From Liolophura sinensis (taxonomy: Eukaryota; Mollusca; Polyplacophora; Chitonida; Chitonidae), in assembly GCF_032854445.1 (NCBI RefSeq), contig NC_088299.1, positions 18,593,608 through 18,657,607 on the forward strand: DNA of 64,000 bases, in the 5' to 3' direction. Under the pieces are notes generated by a model that saw only the letters and a program-made list of their open reading frames with translations, had not been told where the DNA came from and did not search any database. A program made the translations under genes and the position numbers. Of this stretch, positions 26,802 through 39,300 are shown piece after piece (within the stretch, counting starts at the first letter, position 1; every line of letters starts with the position of its first letter).

Positions 26802-27196
26802 TTAATGAGGGGAAACCAACCTGCTCAGTCTTAAATGCAGCATGCACCTTGCATACTGCCCATGGCCGAGACAGCGCCCTACGTTGCAGCAGCGCTGCCT
26901 GTTATTGTTAACACAATGCGGTTCCAAGCTTGTGTGGTCCACATTTACACAGCGTGTGTTGTGGCACAATCAAGCTTGGGATCTAAATGTGACAGCCCCT
27001 GTCTGGCCATATAAACAAGTCTACTGATGTATTTCTTCTTCCATCCATGTGTGACGGGGTCTTTGTAGGAGGCAAGGCCATATCGACCATCTCTCGTCAA
27101 TGGTCCAGTCCACACTCGACAGGCTCCGTTTTCGTTATAAACACTGAAACTTTCAATTTTTGCAGCAATTTCTGCTCTGAACGTCTCCATTTTCAA
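26802..27196 (-). pseudogene. His-Me-finger endonuclease-like zinc-domain gene, frameshifted
   Basis: From an ATG at 27196 the first frame reads a Cys-x-Trp-Thr-Gly segment (CRVWTGP) and SRLVYMARQG, as in the N-terminal half of I-PpoI-like (zf-His_Me_endon) domains. Near 26970 the homology moves to another frame, which reads LCHNTRCVNVDHTSLEPH, then NNNRQRCC, down to a stop at 26802-26804. That is the characteristic Cys-His-Asn ... Cys-Val-Asn ... His zinc/active-site core. The break appears to be a small deletion that removed the usual Ser-His before LCHN. It converges on the transposase gene, 109 bp from its stop, inside the same direct repeats, so it is probably cargo of that element. It looks inactive in this copy. 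Confidence 0.7.
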
Positions 27197-27448
27197 GCGT
27201 AGGAATACTAGAACGTTGCATGTTGTTCATTTCAGGATGCCTATACACATGTTACCCTACACTGAACAGCATTTTACCGATTTTTCATCAAAATGGATAT
27301 TTTCAAAAAATAAATAGCCCCAAGAAGCTATAAAACGGCTCAATCAATGCAAAACACATCACAGACATACCCACCAAAAATTATCAGGCTGCTGCGAAAT
27401 CTAAGCGCATAGTGACATTTTTCACATTTTGGTGACTTCGTCAGTACA

Positions 27449-27901
27449 GGCCTCGGACCCCCATTAATTTTCCATAAGCGACAATGTTAACGTCTAGCAC
27501 TGTAGCTCAGTCCCAAACATTCCGTGGCCAATAAGCTTTGGTGCATACCTGGCCCAGCCTGTGAGAAAGAAGCCATAAAAATCTTGACATAGGTTGACCG
27601 TCAAAATCTGGACCTTTCCATGCCGGCAGCTGGGAGGCGTGCCTAGCAACGCCAAGGGGACGTCACTCGCAGCCTCATCACTACCTCACACCTTGTGTCC
27701 TCTCGCCCAGAGTTTCAAACTTTCATCAATAAAGCTCATACCTCCTCAAAGTTTAGACAGTTTCCAGCATTTTAATACCAAGCATGCACCTGTGCACCAA
27801 AAATGGACGCCTGGGAGCAAAAAAAGACTTTATACCCTAAAATTCACAGAACTACAATCGTCCCTACCGAAAAACGGAAGTTGTAATGGGGGTCTGTGTC
27901 C
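27449..27901 (+). repeat. Right 453-bp terminal direct repeat
   Basis: Same sequence and orientation as 23311-23763 with constant 4,138-bp spacing. It ends TAATGGGGGTCTGTGTCC and is followed by ACCTGACA. Its AATAAA (27728-27733) could serve the transposase transcript. Confidence 0.9.
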
Positions 27902-28304
27902 ACCTGACACGCCACTGGGCCAGCCAGATCTGTTTCTTACTCTAACCCCTCAGTGCTGAGCGCAAAAGCCAGGCAAAAAACAACGACCATTTTTATAAAG
28001 TCTTTGCTAAGATCCCAAAGGTTTGACCCCGGGTCTCCCGACTCCCCTATACATAGTAGACAGAAGCTTTATTTAGCCTGTGGGGACACAACGACCATCC
28101 GCTGGAAGTTTCCCGAGACCTTCACATAAAGAAATAATGTATTCAAAGTGCTGTGTCCGCCTACAGCTGACCGCCCGATAGACAGATAGAGAGACAGACA
28201 TCCACCGAAAATAAAATACCCTTTCATGAAACAATTTTAGTATTTCATAGAACCACACCTTTGTCAAATCCTACCATGAGCATTACTTATGTTCATAATC
28301 TGTT
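27902..28304. other. Non-coding flank, nothing recognised
   Basis: No gene, array or named repeat is seen between the element and the SINE fragment that follows. Confidence 0.5.
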
Positions 28305-28373
28305 TTATTTATTTATTAAATTGTTACTTTACGCCATAGTGAAGACTTTTTCACCATATACGACGGCGACCTG
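28305..28373 (-). repeat. SINE tail fragment, minus strand
   Basis: tttatttatttatta, then ttacgccatagtgaagac and atacgacggcg read as the reverse complement of the main SINE 3' end. The full-length plus-strand SINE inserted directly next to it. Confidence 0.65.
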
Positions 28374-28386
28374 TTTTAATGGTGCA

Positions 28387-28658
28387 TGGGGGCCTCCGTG
28401 GCTCAGTTGGTTAGCGCGCTAGCGCAGCGTAATGACCCAGGAGTATCTCACCAATGCGGTCGCTGTGAATTCAAGTCCAGCTCATACTGGCTTCCTCTCC
28501 GGCCGTACGTGGGAAGGTCTGTCAGCAACCTGCGGATGGTCGTGGATTTTCCCCGGGCTCTGCCCGGTTTCCACCCACCATAATGCTGGCCGCCGTCGTA
28601 TAAATGAAATATTCTTGAGTACGGCGTAAAACACCAATCAAATAAATATATAAATAAA
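28387..28658 (+). repeat. Full-length tRNA-derived SINE with target-site duplication
   Basis: It starts ggggcctccgtggctcag. Box A is tggctcagttgg and the box B region is gaattcaagtcc. The body contains gtacgtgggaag and gcaacctgcggatgg, and the 3' end reads attcttgagtacggcgta with an aaataaat-type tail. A 13-bp duplication flanks it: ttttaatggtgca at 28374-28386 and ttttaatgatgca at 28659-28671, one mismatch. That proves insertion by target-primed retrotransposition and sets the reference ends for the other copies here. Confidence 0.93.
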
Positions 28659-28671
28659 TTTTAATGATGCA

Positions 28672-30028
28672 GGAAGGAAATCGGATTTTCTGGAGTAAAC
28701 CAATGACCTTTGGCGAGTTACTACTCTCCCACAGTCAACATATGCCTTATATCTCTTAGGACAAGAGATCTCCGGTGAACGTCAGTCACACCACGCACGA
28801 TGACACCCTTATGTGGGTATACCCGTGTAACTAGAACAATGCATCAGCTCACACAAAAGCCACGTGTTTATAACAAATGATGTAAAGAGTTTATTGCCAG
28901 GCATTATGGGTAAGGATTGTTCAAAGTTACACGCCTAAACGCATAGCGTTATAAATGTTAGAACTGCAGGCCACAAAATGCAAATGTACATACACTGGTT
29001 GACGGAAATGCGTAACGGTGCATATAAAATTGTATATATCATTCTTTTCGAAGTGAATCGAAAAAGTGGGTAAAATAAATATGCAGGCAGTTGTAAGTAC
29101 ATGTATATAAAATACAAATTCAAAATTTTCAAAACCACGGCAATATTTTCTTGATTTAAAACCGAACTTCAAAAATATATCATCGTGCATCAAAAGGATG
29201 AATATCCACTTGTACTATATGGTATTTTTCAGGAATTAAAAAATATAAAAGGTAAGTTATAAAATCTAATGGTTAAGTGGTGACGAACCAATAAGTAGCT
29301 TACAAAGTAAAGAGTGTTATAAAATGTATAATGTAATGCGGTACACAAACTAATGAAGCTAACTTCTTGTATACACATCTGTGAACCGATAAAGACATTT
29401 TCTTTGAGAAGCTGTTACTGCAAGGAAACCTGTTTTAAATCATTTATTTATTTGACTGTTGCTTAAGACCGTCATCCAGAAATGTGAAGTCCTCAGCGAA
29501 AACCATCGGCCTTTGTTCAGTACTCGACACAACCTGTTACCTCACTGGCCGGCGGCCGATTGCAGCATAGCGAGCAATGCTTTACACCGCTTTGCCAGCA
29601 GGGATTTATTTCTACTTCAAAGCTATAGGCCTACAAATTGCAAGCTATCCTGAGCTAGGTAGGAACAAAGGTATGATCAGCTGTGAAATTTAGTAATAAA
29701 ATATTGTCTTCCATGGATTTAAATGTTGTCCCTGGATTATCAGTTTAAGTAATAATAGGATGTTCAAATAATTAACGATATCCGATACGGAAGATTACCA
29801 CACAGACGGTACCATGTGTTAATTGCCTCATACGTCTGTCAACATATACATCATACACACCGGCCTATAATAATACGGCAACTTTACACATTCTTCAAAT
29901 TCTGTACATGGATAGAGATTCTCCATACATCCAGTGAGAAGATTTTTTTTGCACATATTTCCCTGTCAACGCAGCAATAACAAAATGCTAGATTTCCACA
30001 CAAACACTATGACCTAGGCTATATAACT
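28672..30028. other. Intergenic stretch, no gene seen
   Basis: AT-rich sequence. Only short frames without domains are present. Confidence 0.45.
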
Positions 30029-30478
30029 GTGCTCTGACAATCCCTGATTGCCTATTACACCGGTGCTCTGACAATCCCTGGTCGACTATTACACCGGTGC
30101 TCTGACAATCCCTGGTCGACTATTACACCGGTGCTCTGACAATCCCTGATTGCCTATTACACCTGTGCTCTGACAATCCCTGATTGCCTATTACACCGGT
30201 GCTCTGACAATCCCTGGTCGACTATTACACCGGTGCTCTGACAATCCCTGGTCGACTATTAAACATGAGCTCTGACAATCCCTGGTCGACTATTAAACAT
30301 GTGCTCTGACAATCCCTGGTCGCCTGTTACACCGGTGCTCTGACAATCTCTGGTCGCCTATTACACCGGTGCTCTGACAATCCCTGATTGACAATCACAG
30401 ATGTGTTCTGGCATTCCTTGATTGTCTGATTGTCTATTACACCTGTTCCTGACAATCCCTGATTCCCATTACACCTGT
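30029..30478. repeat. Minisatellite, 34-bp unit, about 13 copies
   Basis: The unit runs from gtgctctgacaatccctggt through cgactattacaccg. The variants gattgcctattacacc and gtcgactattacaccg alternate in blocks, and the last two units are degenerate. Confidence 0.95.
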
Positions 30479-30837
30479 TTATGGAAAATTTATTATAAAC
30501 TGCTCACAGCGTTTAAATTTGCAAGAACAGCGGTTAAAAAAACATGAAAATCTTTGTTTGCTTCAAAGTTTTTTCATACCGCATATCGCTTGGCAGTTAC
30601 GTGATCGGCTCGTCAAAATCGTGACTTTGTCTGTAAAGCCGGCAGTTTAGTTCAGACGAATGTCCGATTAACGAATTATCAATTGTCTGATTCATACGCT
30701 TATTTCGGCAAATATGTTCCGAGGAGTAGTAAAAGGACAAAATTTGGTATCCTGCTATCACAAACGTTTTGTTGCTTTGCTGTCATAGCAAAACACTTTA
30801 ACCTAACCACAATTGTCACCAGGCCGGGAACGCTCAA
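30479..30837. other. Spacer between two arrays, nothing recognised
   Basis: No coding or repeat signal beyond chance frames. Confidence 0.5.
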
Positions 30838-32080
30838 CATGTATGATCGTTACACCTCAATACGTTAGCGTATGATCATCACACCTCAATACGTTAGCGT
30901 ATGATCGTCACACCTCAAATCGTAAGCGTACGATAATCACACCTCAATACGTTAGCCTATGATCGTCACACCTCAATACGTTAGCGTATGATCGTCACAC
31001 CTCAATACGTTAGCCTATGATCGTCACACCTCAATACGTTAGCGTATGATCGTCACACCTCAAATCGTAAGCGTACGATAATCACACCTCAATACGTTAG
31101 CCTATGATCGTCACACCTCAATACGTTAGCCTATGATCGTCACACCTCAATACGTTAGCGTATGATCGTCACACCTCAATACGTTAGCCTATGATCGTCA
31201 CACCTCAATACGTTAGCTTATGATCATCACACCTCAATATGTTAGCGTATGATCATCACACCCAGTACCCTAGCGTATGATCATCACACATAAATACATT
31301 AGCGTATGATCATCACACCTCAATACGTTAGCCTATGATCGTCACACCTCAATACGTTAGCCAATGATCGTCACACCTCAGTATGTTAGCGTATGATCAT
31401 CACACCCCAGTACCCTAGCGTATGATCATCACACATAAATACATTAGCGTACGATCATCACGCCTCAATACGTTAGCGTATGGTCATCACACCCCAGTAC
31501 CCTAGCGTATAATCATCACACCCCAGTACCCTAGCGTATGATCATCACACCCCAGTACCCTAGCGTATAATCATCACACCCCAGTACCCTAGCGTATGAT
31601 CATCACACCCCAGTACCCTAGCGTATAATCATCACACCCCAGTACCCTAGCGTATGATCATCACACCTCAATACGTTAGCGTATGATCATCACACCCCAG
31701 TACCCTAGCGTATGATCATCACACCCCAGTACCCTAGCGTATGATCATCACACCCCAGTACCCTAGCGTATGATCATCACACCCCAGTACCCTAGCGTAT
31801 GATCATCACACCCCAGTACCCTAGCGTATGATCATCACACCCCAGTACCCTAGCGTAAGATCATCACACCCCAGTACCCTAGCGTATAATCATCACACCT
31901 CAATACGTTAGCGTATGATCATCACACCTCAATACGTTAGCGTATGATCATCACACCTCAATACGTTAGCGTATGATCATCACACCCCAGTACCCTAGCG
32001 TATGATCATCACACCCCAGTACCCTAGCGTATGATCATCACACCTCAATACGTTAGCGTATGATCATCACACCTCAATTG
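30838..32080. repeat. Minisatellite, 29-bp unit, about 43 copies, two variants
   Basis: All units share the core tatgatcatcacacc and end in either tcaatacgttagcg or ccagtaccctagcg. The left half is almost all the first type (with gatcgtc as well as gatcatc). The right half mixes both in runs. The TGATCA palindrome recurs in most units. Confidence 0.96.
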
Positions 32081-32250
32081 CACTTAATGGTAAAACAAAT
32101 GATATCTAACACAACTACATGCTATCACATTAAAAGCGACAGCATGTAACGATGTAATAAAAATAATGACGAAATGGAACGATTGCCCGACGAGGGTATT
32201 CGCCAGGACATGGTGGATATACTGACGGCTTAACATTAAAGTCATTATGG

Positions 32251-32256
32251 TTTATT
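32251..32256 (-). promoter_or_regulatory. Likely polyadenylation signal of the SAM-retropepsin gene
   Basis: AATAAA on the minus strand, about 200 nt downstream of the stop codon at 32455. It is the nearest canonical signal I see. Confidence 0.45.
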
Positions 32257-32454
32257 CATTCCCAAGTGGAAGCCAATGCACCTCTGTGGACTACCTGAAG
32301 TGCTTGGCAGTATGTCTGGATGAAACAGTGATAGCGCGATTATAACAGCACTTTGGGATTTCACAAATCGTGTATAGCTTGTTCATGCCTGTATTCAGAT
32401 ACCAGTGTGCTAAAATTGGCAATCATCAATAGACAATTAAACCTGGCGCTGGTC

Positions 32455-33312
32455 TCAAGATGGCTCCTCTGTGTGGATATTTGGTTGGGAATTGTCATCC
32501 TGAGGTATTGGTAGCTGATTCATGTCAGCGCGAGGTTTGTCAGTTTGAACGATAGTGTCCCCAGCTGATCCAAAGCTGGGCATGCGTTGCAGGAATTCTG
32601 ATAGACACACAGATGAGGGTGTAGATGAGATGGTCTCAGTTGGCGAACCGGAGGAATTTTTAACTTCTTCACTTTGATACTGGGCAAAAGTCTTCGAACC
32701 AGCAATTGATCTGGCCAATATTTTTTCCGATAGCACTGATCCTACTAATGTAACGGTAACATCTCCCGAGTGCGATGGTTTTGTTAACGTAGTAGAAATA
32801 TCTGCCGAATGCACTATGCTTGTTAACGTAGAAGAAATATCTGCCGAATGCACTGTGCTTGTTAACGTAGTAGGAATATCTGCCGAATGCACTGTGTTTG
32901 ATAATGCGGTTGGAATAACTGCCGATTGCACTGTGTTTGGTAATGCGGTCGGAATATCTGCCAATTGCGCTGTGCGTTTTAATGTGGTTTGAATATCTGC
33001 CGAATGCACTGTGCTTGCTGATGTTGTTGGAATATCTGGCGATTGCACTGTACTTGCTAATGCGGTTGGAATATCTGCCGATTGCACTATGCTTGCTAAT
33101 GAAGTTTGAATATCCTCCGAGTGAATTGAATCAGTCGTTAACACTGAGCTGCCAGTTGTTGATATTCCCTCTCCACGAGAAGAGTCAACGTTCATTACTA
33201 AAGGTGGTTCTATGTAGTTGCCAGGCAACCAAACATGTCGGTTTCCGTCAATAAAATGCCGGAAGTGACGTATCACCCTGCTGCCAAGGGAATCGTACGA
33301 CTCTGGCATAAC
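32455..33312 (-). CDS. Exon 5: protease C-terminus and repeat tail
   Basis: The acceptor is ctgttccag|G in phase 0. The exon completes the protease fold (VMPESYDSLGSRVIRHF) and then encodes about 50 Ser/Thr-rich residues, ten copies of a 13-residue repeat (type SADIPTALASTVQ) from a 39-bp tandem DNA repeat at about 32730-33120, and a final ~90-residue segment. The stop codon is at 32455-32457. The repeat stays in frame throughout. Confidence 0.8.
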   Translation of the reverse strand, partial: VMPESYDSLGSRVIRHFRHFIDGNRHVWLPGNYIEPPLVMNVDSSRGEGISTTGSSVLTTDSIHSEDIQTSLASIVQSADIPTALASTVQSPDIPTTSASTVHSADIQTTLKRTAQLADIPTALPNTVQSAVIPTALSNTVHSADIPTTLTSTVHSADISSTLTSIVHSADISTTLTKPSHSGDVTVTLVGSVLSEKILARSIAGSKTFAQYQSEEVKNSSGSPTETISSTPSSVCLSEFLQRMPSFGSAGDTIVQTDKPRADMNQLPIPQDDNSQPNIHTEEPS

Positions 33313-36300
33313 CTGGAACAGCCAAAAACAGTGAAATACCGTCAGTCCAATTTTATCAAGCACTGCTCTGTACATATCAAACAAATACGAAAGCTAATAT
33401 AAAAATAAGAAAATAAGAAAATATAAGAATAAGAAAGCTAATAAGAAAATGTCAGAACCATGTTCAGCAAGGACACAGAGTGTAACACCACTGGACGGCA
33501 TGAGGTATAAGTCGAGAGGGGAATAGTGACAGCCTGCTGTGAAGCATCATTAGTGTACATCAATAATTGTTTTTGTGTGTTTGATTGACTGGGGTTTAAT
33601 GTCGCTTTGGACATTACTTCGGTCATATCAAGACGGTGTCTCCCTGTAGCAGGCCGGAACAAATGCCGGCATGGTTTATCGTGTCCCCTTACATACCGAA
33701 GACACAAAATACGACACCCCACCCAGTCACATTTTACTCAAACCGGGCCGACCTGAAAGCCTCTTACACAAATGATCGTGGAGAACTTGACTGTAACTAA
33801 TATAAATGGAGATGTATGTTTTAAACATGTGTCACCCTGCTAATTACTAATACTATCCTGCTGCTAATAGTCCTGCAAAATGGCCGACTACATCATGGCC
33901 GTCGTTTCATTTGATAGATGATGACGTAACGTGTACATTTTATCTGCATTAAATATCCGCTCGCAAGGTTGATAGGAATGACACAGTCTCCTAATCAGGT
34001 ACAGGTTTCAACGAAGGAAAACAGATAAATAGCAAGAGCTAAAGTAATATTTTTACTTCTATTTCAATCTGGCTGCTTCCTATCAGTAGCTTGGCCTTGT
34101 ATAGGCGTTTTTCCCGGGAGGCGTGGACACCTTTACTTCGCACCGTCCCTAACAACTCCAGGTCGAGGCTCTCCAGCACCTCTTCTCTTAAAGTGACGAC
34201 GTCACTTCCGGAATCCACCATGAAATCTGACGAGTAAAAAGTAACATTTGAGCCCAAGAGCAATTTAGACAAAGCTATACAAGTGGTGGGTCACAGTAAT
34301 CCATAACTGTGATACTGTTTTAATTGATATTGTTACAAGATAGGTTTAGGCGATGTACTGGTGTACAGCCATGTATCATGCTACCTCCATATAATGACTG
34401 AGAAGCCTCATCAGTCACAAACATCAGCAAGCCGTTCGAAAATTTCCTGTCAAGTACAGCTAAAATGTATTTATTGGAATTTTACGCCGTACTCAAGAAT
34501 ATTTCACTTATACAACGGCCAGCAACGTTATGGTGGGAGGATAACAAGGCACAGCCCCGGGGTAACACCACCATCCACAGGTTGCTGGGAGACCTTCCCA
34601 TGTAGGTCTAGAGAGAAAACCATAATGAGTAAGAGGAACTCACAGCGACGGTATTGGGGGAGACCCTTAGGTCACTGTTCTACATTAGCACTGCAGCTCA
34701 AATACACATACGATTTATTTCTTTGCACTTAAAAATACACTCTGCTTATATACCGACAGGCAGCGTTATGGGTGCAGGAAGCCGCAAATAACCCAGAGGA
34801 AAACTACCGGTCCCCAGTTAAGGAATACATATCCTGACTTACAGCCGCGGCCAAAACAAATCTTTCCCTGACGAGTCACGGACAAGTGGTCTCACTGGAC
34901 GGTGCCATCAGAGAGGAAGTCATTTTTATCCTCATAGGACAGATTCACATGAGAAATGTCCCATGCTAAATATGCAAAATTTCTGCAAGAATCAGGTTTT
35001 TAAAATGAATATGTAAACAATTTGTTTTACCAAAATCGGACAATATTTGGAGCAGTTATTTCACAGAAACCAACGACCAATCAGAATCAACGAAACGAAG
35101 ACGTGACAGAACGAATAATGGACAAACGTACTGACCGACAAACAGACCCACGTTAATATCCCTGGCAAAAGCGTGGAGTAACATAGTTATTCACTTGTCT
35201 TGTGTAACTTACCAATCCTCTTGGCATTTTGCGGATGTTTCGTGGAGGTAATGACGCCTTCAACACACAGAAAATCATATTTGGCATCGACGAGAGCACT
35301 GGGCTTTCCCCAACGTCCCACGACAAGAGGCTCTTCCGGTGAGCTATCATCCAATCGCCGTTTCTTTCTCAGCTGTGTAACTGTAACATTACAAGCAGAA
35401 AACCAGGAAAGTTAGTTTTTGAAAGAAAACTTGACTTAAGATGAGCATTGATCGTATTTACGTCGCTTAAACAATGTTTTCAGATCAACATTAATGAGTT
35501 TTACTTCACTTAACCAAATTTTTAGGATGGACACTGGTCAGATAGACGTCCCTTAACCAAAGTTTTCAGATCAGCATAGATCAGATTGACGTCACTTCAT
35601 GGTTCCACGGTTAGAATTATTCTGATAACTACATTTAACCAATGTTTAACATAAAGTGCAATAACAAAGGAAAAGCACATCTATATAATTAATGACATGT
35701 ACTAGAGTATGATACGTCAGTGCGGGATTTTACATTCTTCTCAACAACCTGTCTGCGGCGACAAGGAAGTTCTAAGTGTTCTGATCACGTGATCTCTGGG
35801 ACCAGGTGCCTTGGCGTCTGGTTAGAAAAGTCCGTGTCACTTGACGCGTTATTTGTGTAAGTGTTCAGATTAAGTAGGTTATGGCACCCCAGTGGGTCTG
35901 GCGAGATTATTGTGTAATAGTTAAGCCCGTCCTGGAAGTAGTGCCAGTCAAGATAACATACTAAACATGCAGAGAATAAAAGCTATTCTTAGTTCAAAGA
36001 AACCGCGAAGTGCCACAGTCCCCTCTGTATTCAATATGTGTAAGGCTTATTTCTTATATAAGAACGAGCGCTCTTATTTTAGGCGTTCTCTGTCCCTGTT
36101 CACGTACATGTATTTATTCACATCAGATTATATCATTCACATTTTAGACCCAAGTATACATTCACAGTTTAGACCCAAGCATACATTCACAGTTTAGACC
36201 CAAGCATACATTCACAGTTTAGACCCAAGTATATATTCACAGTTTAGACCCAATTATACATTCACATGTATTCACACGTACTACACTACATTCCCTGGAA

Positions 36301-39300
36301 CTTACGCTCGTACAGCCATGCATCGTAAATGAATAATTAGCGAAGAATTAGCGAACCAATTTGCCCTGGATGTACGAGTGTTTGGCAACCATTGCAATTT
36401 ACCCTGCTTGCACGAGCGTATGACAACCCGCGCTATTTACCCTGGTTGTACGCGCGTATGACAATCCGCTACAATTTCCCTGGTTGTACAGGCGTATGAC
36501 AACCCGCTACAATTGCCCTGGTTGCACGAACGTATGACAATCCGCGCTATTTACCCTGCTTGTACGAACGTATGACAACCCGCGCTATTTACCCTGATTG
36601 TACGAACGTATGACAATCCGCGCTATTTACCCTGGTTGTACGCTTATATGACAACCCGCTACAATTGCCCTGGTTGTACAGGCGTATGACAACCCGTTAC
36701 AACTGCCCTGGTTGTACGAGCGTATGACAACCCACTACATTTACCCTGGCTGTACGAACGTATGACAGCCCGCTATTTTTACCCTGGTTGTACGAGCGTA
36801 TGGCAGCCCGCTGTTTTTACCCTCGTTGCACGAACGTATGACAACTCGCGAAATTTCCCCTGGATGTACGAACGCATGACAACTCGCGAAATTTTCCCTG
36901 GATGCACGAGCGTATGGCAGCTCGTGCTATTTACCCTGGTTGTACGAGCGTATGGCAGCCCGTGCTATTTACCCTGGATGTACGAGCGCATGACAACCCG
37001 CACTATTTACCCTGGTTGTAGGAGCGTATGGCAGCCGGTGCTATTTGTTGTACGAGCGTGTGGCAGCCTGTACAGGTAACCTTGGGTGCATTCGAGCGAG
37101 CTGCAACCCGCGCTATTTACCCTGGTTGTACGAGCAAATGACATCCCGCGCTATTTACCCTGGTTGTACGAGCTTATGACAACCCTGGCTATTTACCCTG
37201 GTTCTACGACCGTATGACAACCCGAGACATTTACCCTCGTTGTACGAGCATATCGCAGCCTGTACAATTTATCTTGAGTGTATTCGAAGGAGGGCCAACC
37301 GGCACAAAAGTGTTGACTGTGTCGTGTAAGTGAAATATTCTTGAGCATGGCGTAAAACACCAATCAAATAAATAAATAAATACAACACCACAGTGTTGAT
37401 AACCCTGTTATAAAGCCATAATGTTGTCAATTGTACTTATATTGCGCACGTTTTACCCTCACCCAAACCGGTTGCACTTTTTTTTCATTCTTCCGTGTGT
37501 AATCGTAATTTATCGTCGAGTACCCTTTTTGATGTCCCTTTTTATTTGACTAGCATGAACGACGTGTGCGGGAGAGCGTGAATCCGAATTCAATCGCGCA
37601 ACCTGAGGTAGCATATCTAGTGTCGAACCTGCCCGAATTCAACTTACAGAAAACAAGAGGCACATGTGTGTAACCTGTCCTCAAGAATGTCATGTCGACA
37701 TGCAATATAGCTTGACGTTGATCTTACACTTAAGAGATATAAGTAACTTTATACTTTGGTTATTTAAATAAAGCACTCTCAAATTGTCCCTTATATCACG
37801 ATTTCTCAAATGGTGGTGTATATGTACATCGTTCTAACCCACAGGTGAGCTATTGTATAGACCGTGTAAAGATAGCAGGTTTAGACGCTGTCTATACAGT
37901 TAAAACTTCTGTAACTATATACATAAGCGAGTAAATAGCTTGGTTAACAAAGAAACACCCCCAAATAAAGAAAGAAACCGAAAATACATGAGTATTGCTG
38001 TCCACTAGTCGTAACCTAAAATGAATAGCTTACACGACAAACAGATTTAGAAGACTTAGAAATCTCCATGTGAGAGCACAGTAATACCAGTACCCAGATA
38101 ATAACCCAACAGCGGTCTATATACCGCTTAAATAAAATAAAAATGAAAATAAAGCGCAAGCCAAACCGGCGACTGGTTTCGATTTCGAACATTCGACCAG
38201 ACGCAGGCTATCACTATCTTTCATCATTTGCCTATAAATATCTGCCATCCTCTGTTAGCCTATAAATATCTGCTATCTTCTGTTAGCCTTTAAACATCTG
38301 CCACGTTTTATCAGCCTATAGCTATCTGCAATCCTCTGTTAAATGGTTTATTGGTTTATTAATATTCAGAGCCAACAGGCCAGGAGCCCACTTACAGGTC
38401 TGATAACAGGGTTACATACAGAGTAACAGATGCGTATAATACAAAATACAATTTTTGTACAAAGATAGTGTAAACACAGGTAAACCTATGGTGTAATTCT
38501 TGGTACAAAAATGTTATACGTGTAAACATAGGTTAATATATAAAACTATTGTAAACGGTTATAATCAGAAGTCAAGATCATGAAATATGTTAATCACAGG
38601 AATACCGTTAAAAAAGAATCGAGTGAACTGACATGACCTTTTAAAACATTGTTGTGAAGACAAATTTCTCTGGAATGATTAGATCTCAGGTCATAGAAAT
38701 TCATGGCTCGAGGGGAAAAAAGAAGGTTTTCGAGCGTTAATTCTGGTTGACACAGGCCGGAAAGTTGTCATTTGTCGTAAGGCGGGGGCAGGAAAATTAA
38801 AGTTGACCTGTTGTACTAGGTAAGGCGAGTCAACGATAGAGTGAACACATTTGTGTAAGAACTTTAAATCGGCAGCTCTGCGGCGATCAGATTGTGTCGG
38901 CAGCTGAAAATGTTTACACATAGCACTGTATTTTTCAGAGGAATAAGCGTGATTAGTTTTAAAACAAAGATATTTGATGAGCTTTTTTTGAATGAACTCT
39001 AACTTGTCTGAAAGATATATTTGGGTGGGAAACCATATAATTGACCCATACTCCAAGTTGGAGCCAACTAAGAATCTGTACAGGGAAAAAGTAAAATGCA
39101 CGATCGCTTGAGAAAACTAAGCATTTTATAACCTTTTCTAACGGTATTGGTGACATATACTCTAAAATTCAGATTACTGGTTAATGTTATCCCACGATCT
39201 TTCAGTCTCTTTCAAGTGCATGTCCGTCAATGCTATAATTATAATATATATATAACATATAATATTTATAATATAATTGGATATAATTTTGTTTTATTCG

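Larger units (their letters stand above)
23311..27901 (+). mobile_element. 4.6-kb mobile element bounded by 453-bp direct repeats
   Basis: Two directly oriented 453-bp copies start exactly 4,138 bp apart (23311-23763 and 27449-27901), with no indel or mismatch seen by eye. Between them lie a transposase-type gene (+) and a broken His-Me-finger gene (-). The outer flanks share ACCT immediately left of 23311 and right of 27901, a possible 4-bp target duplication. No copy taken alone shows matching flanks, which favours movement of the whole as one unit. LTR-like architecture with a DNA-transposon type enzyme is unusual. The near identity of the ends and the intact long frame suggest a young insertion. 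Confidence 0.7.

Noticed and set aside
23311-27901. LTR retrotransposon interpretation of the direct repeats
   Set aside because: No primer-binding site, polypurine tract, gag, protease or RT is visible, and the ends are not TG...CA. The single long frame looks like a DNA transposase.
34720-34830. Further SINE copy next to 34466-34684
   Set aside because: Only scattered motif matches (acttatataccg, cagcgttatggg). Too degenerate to list with confidence.
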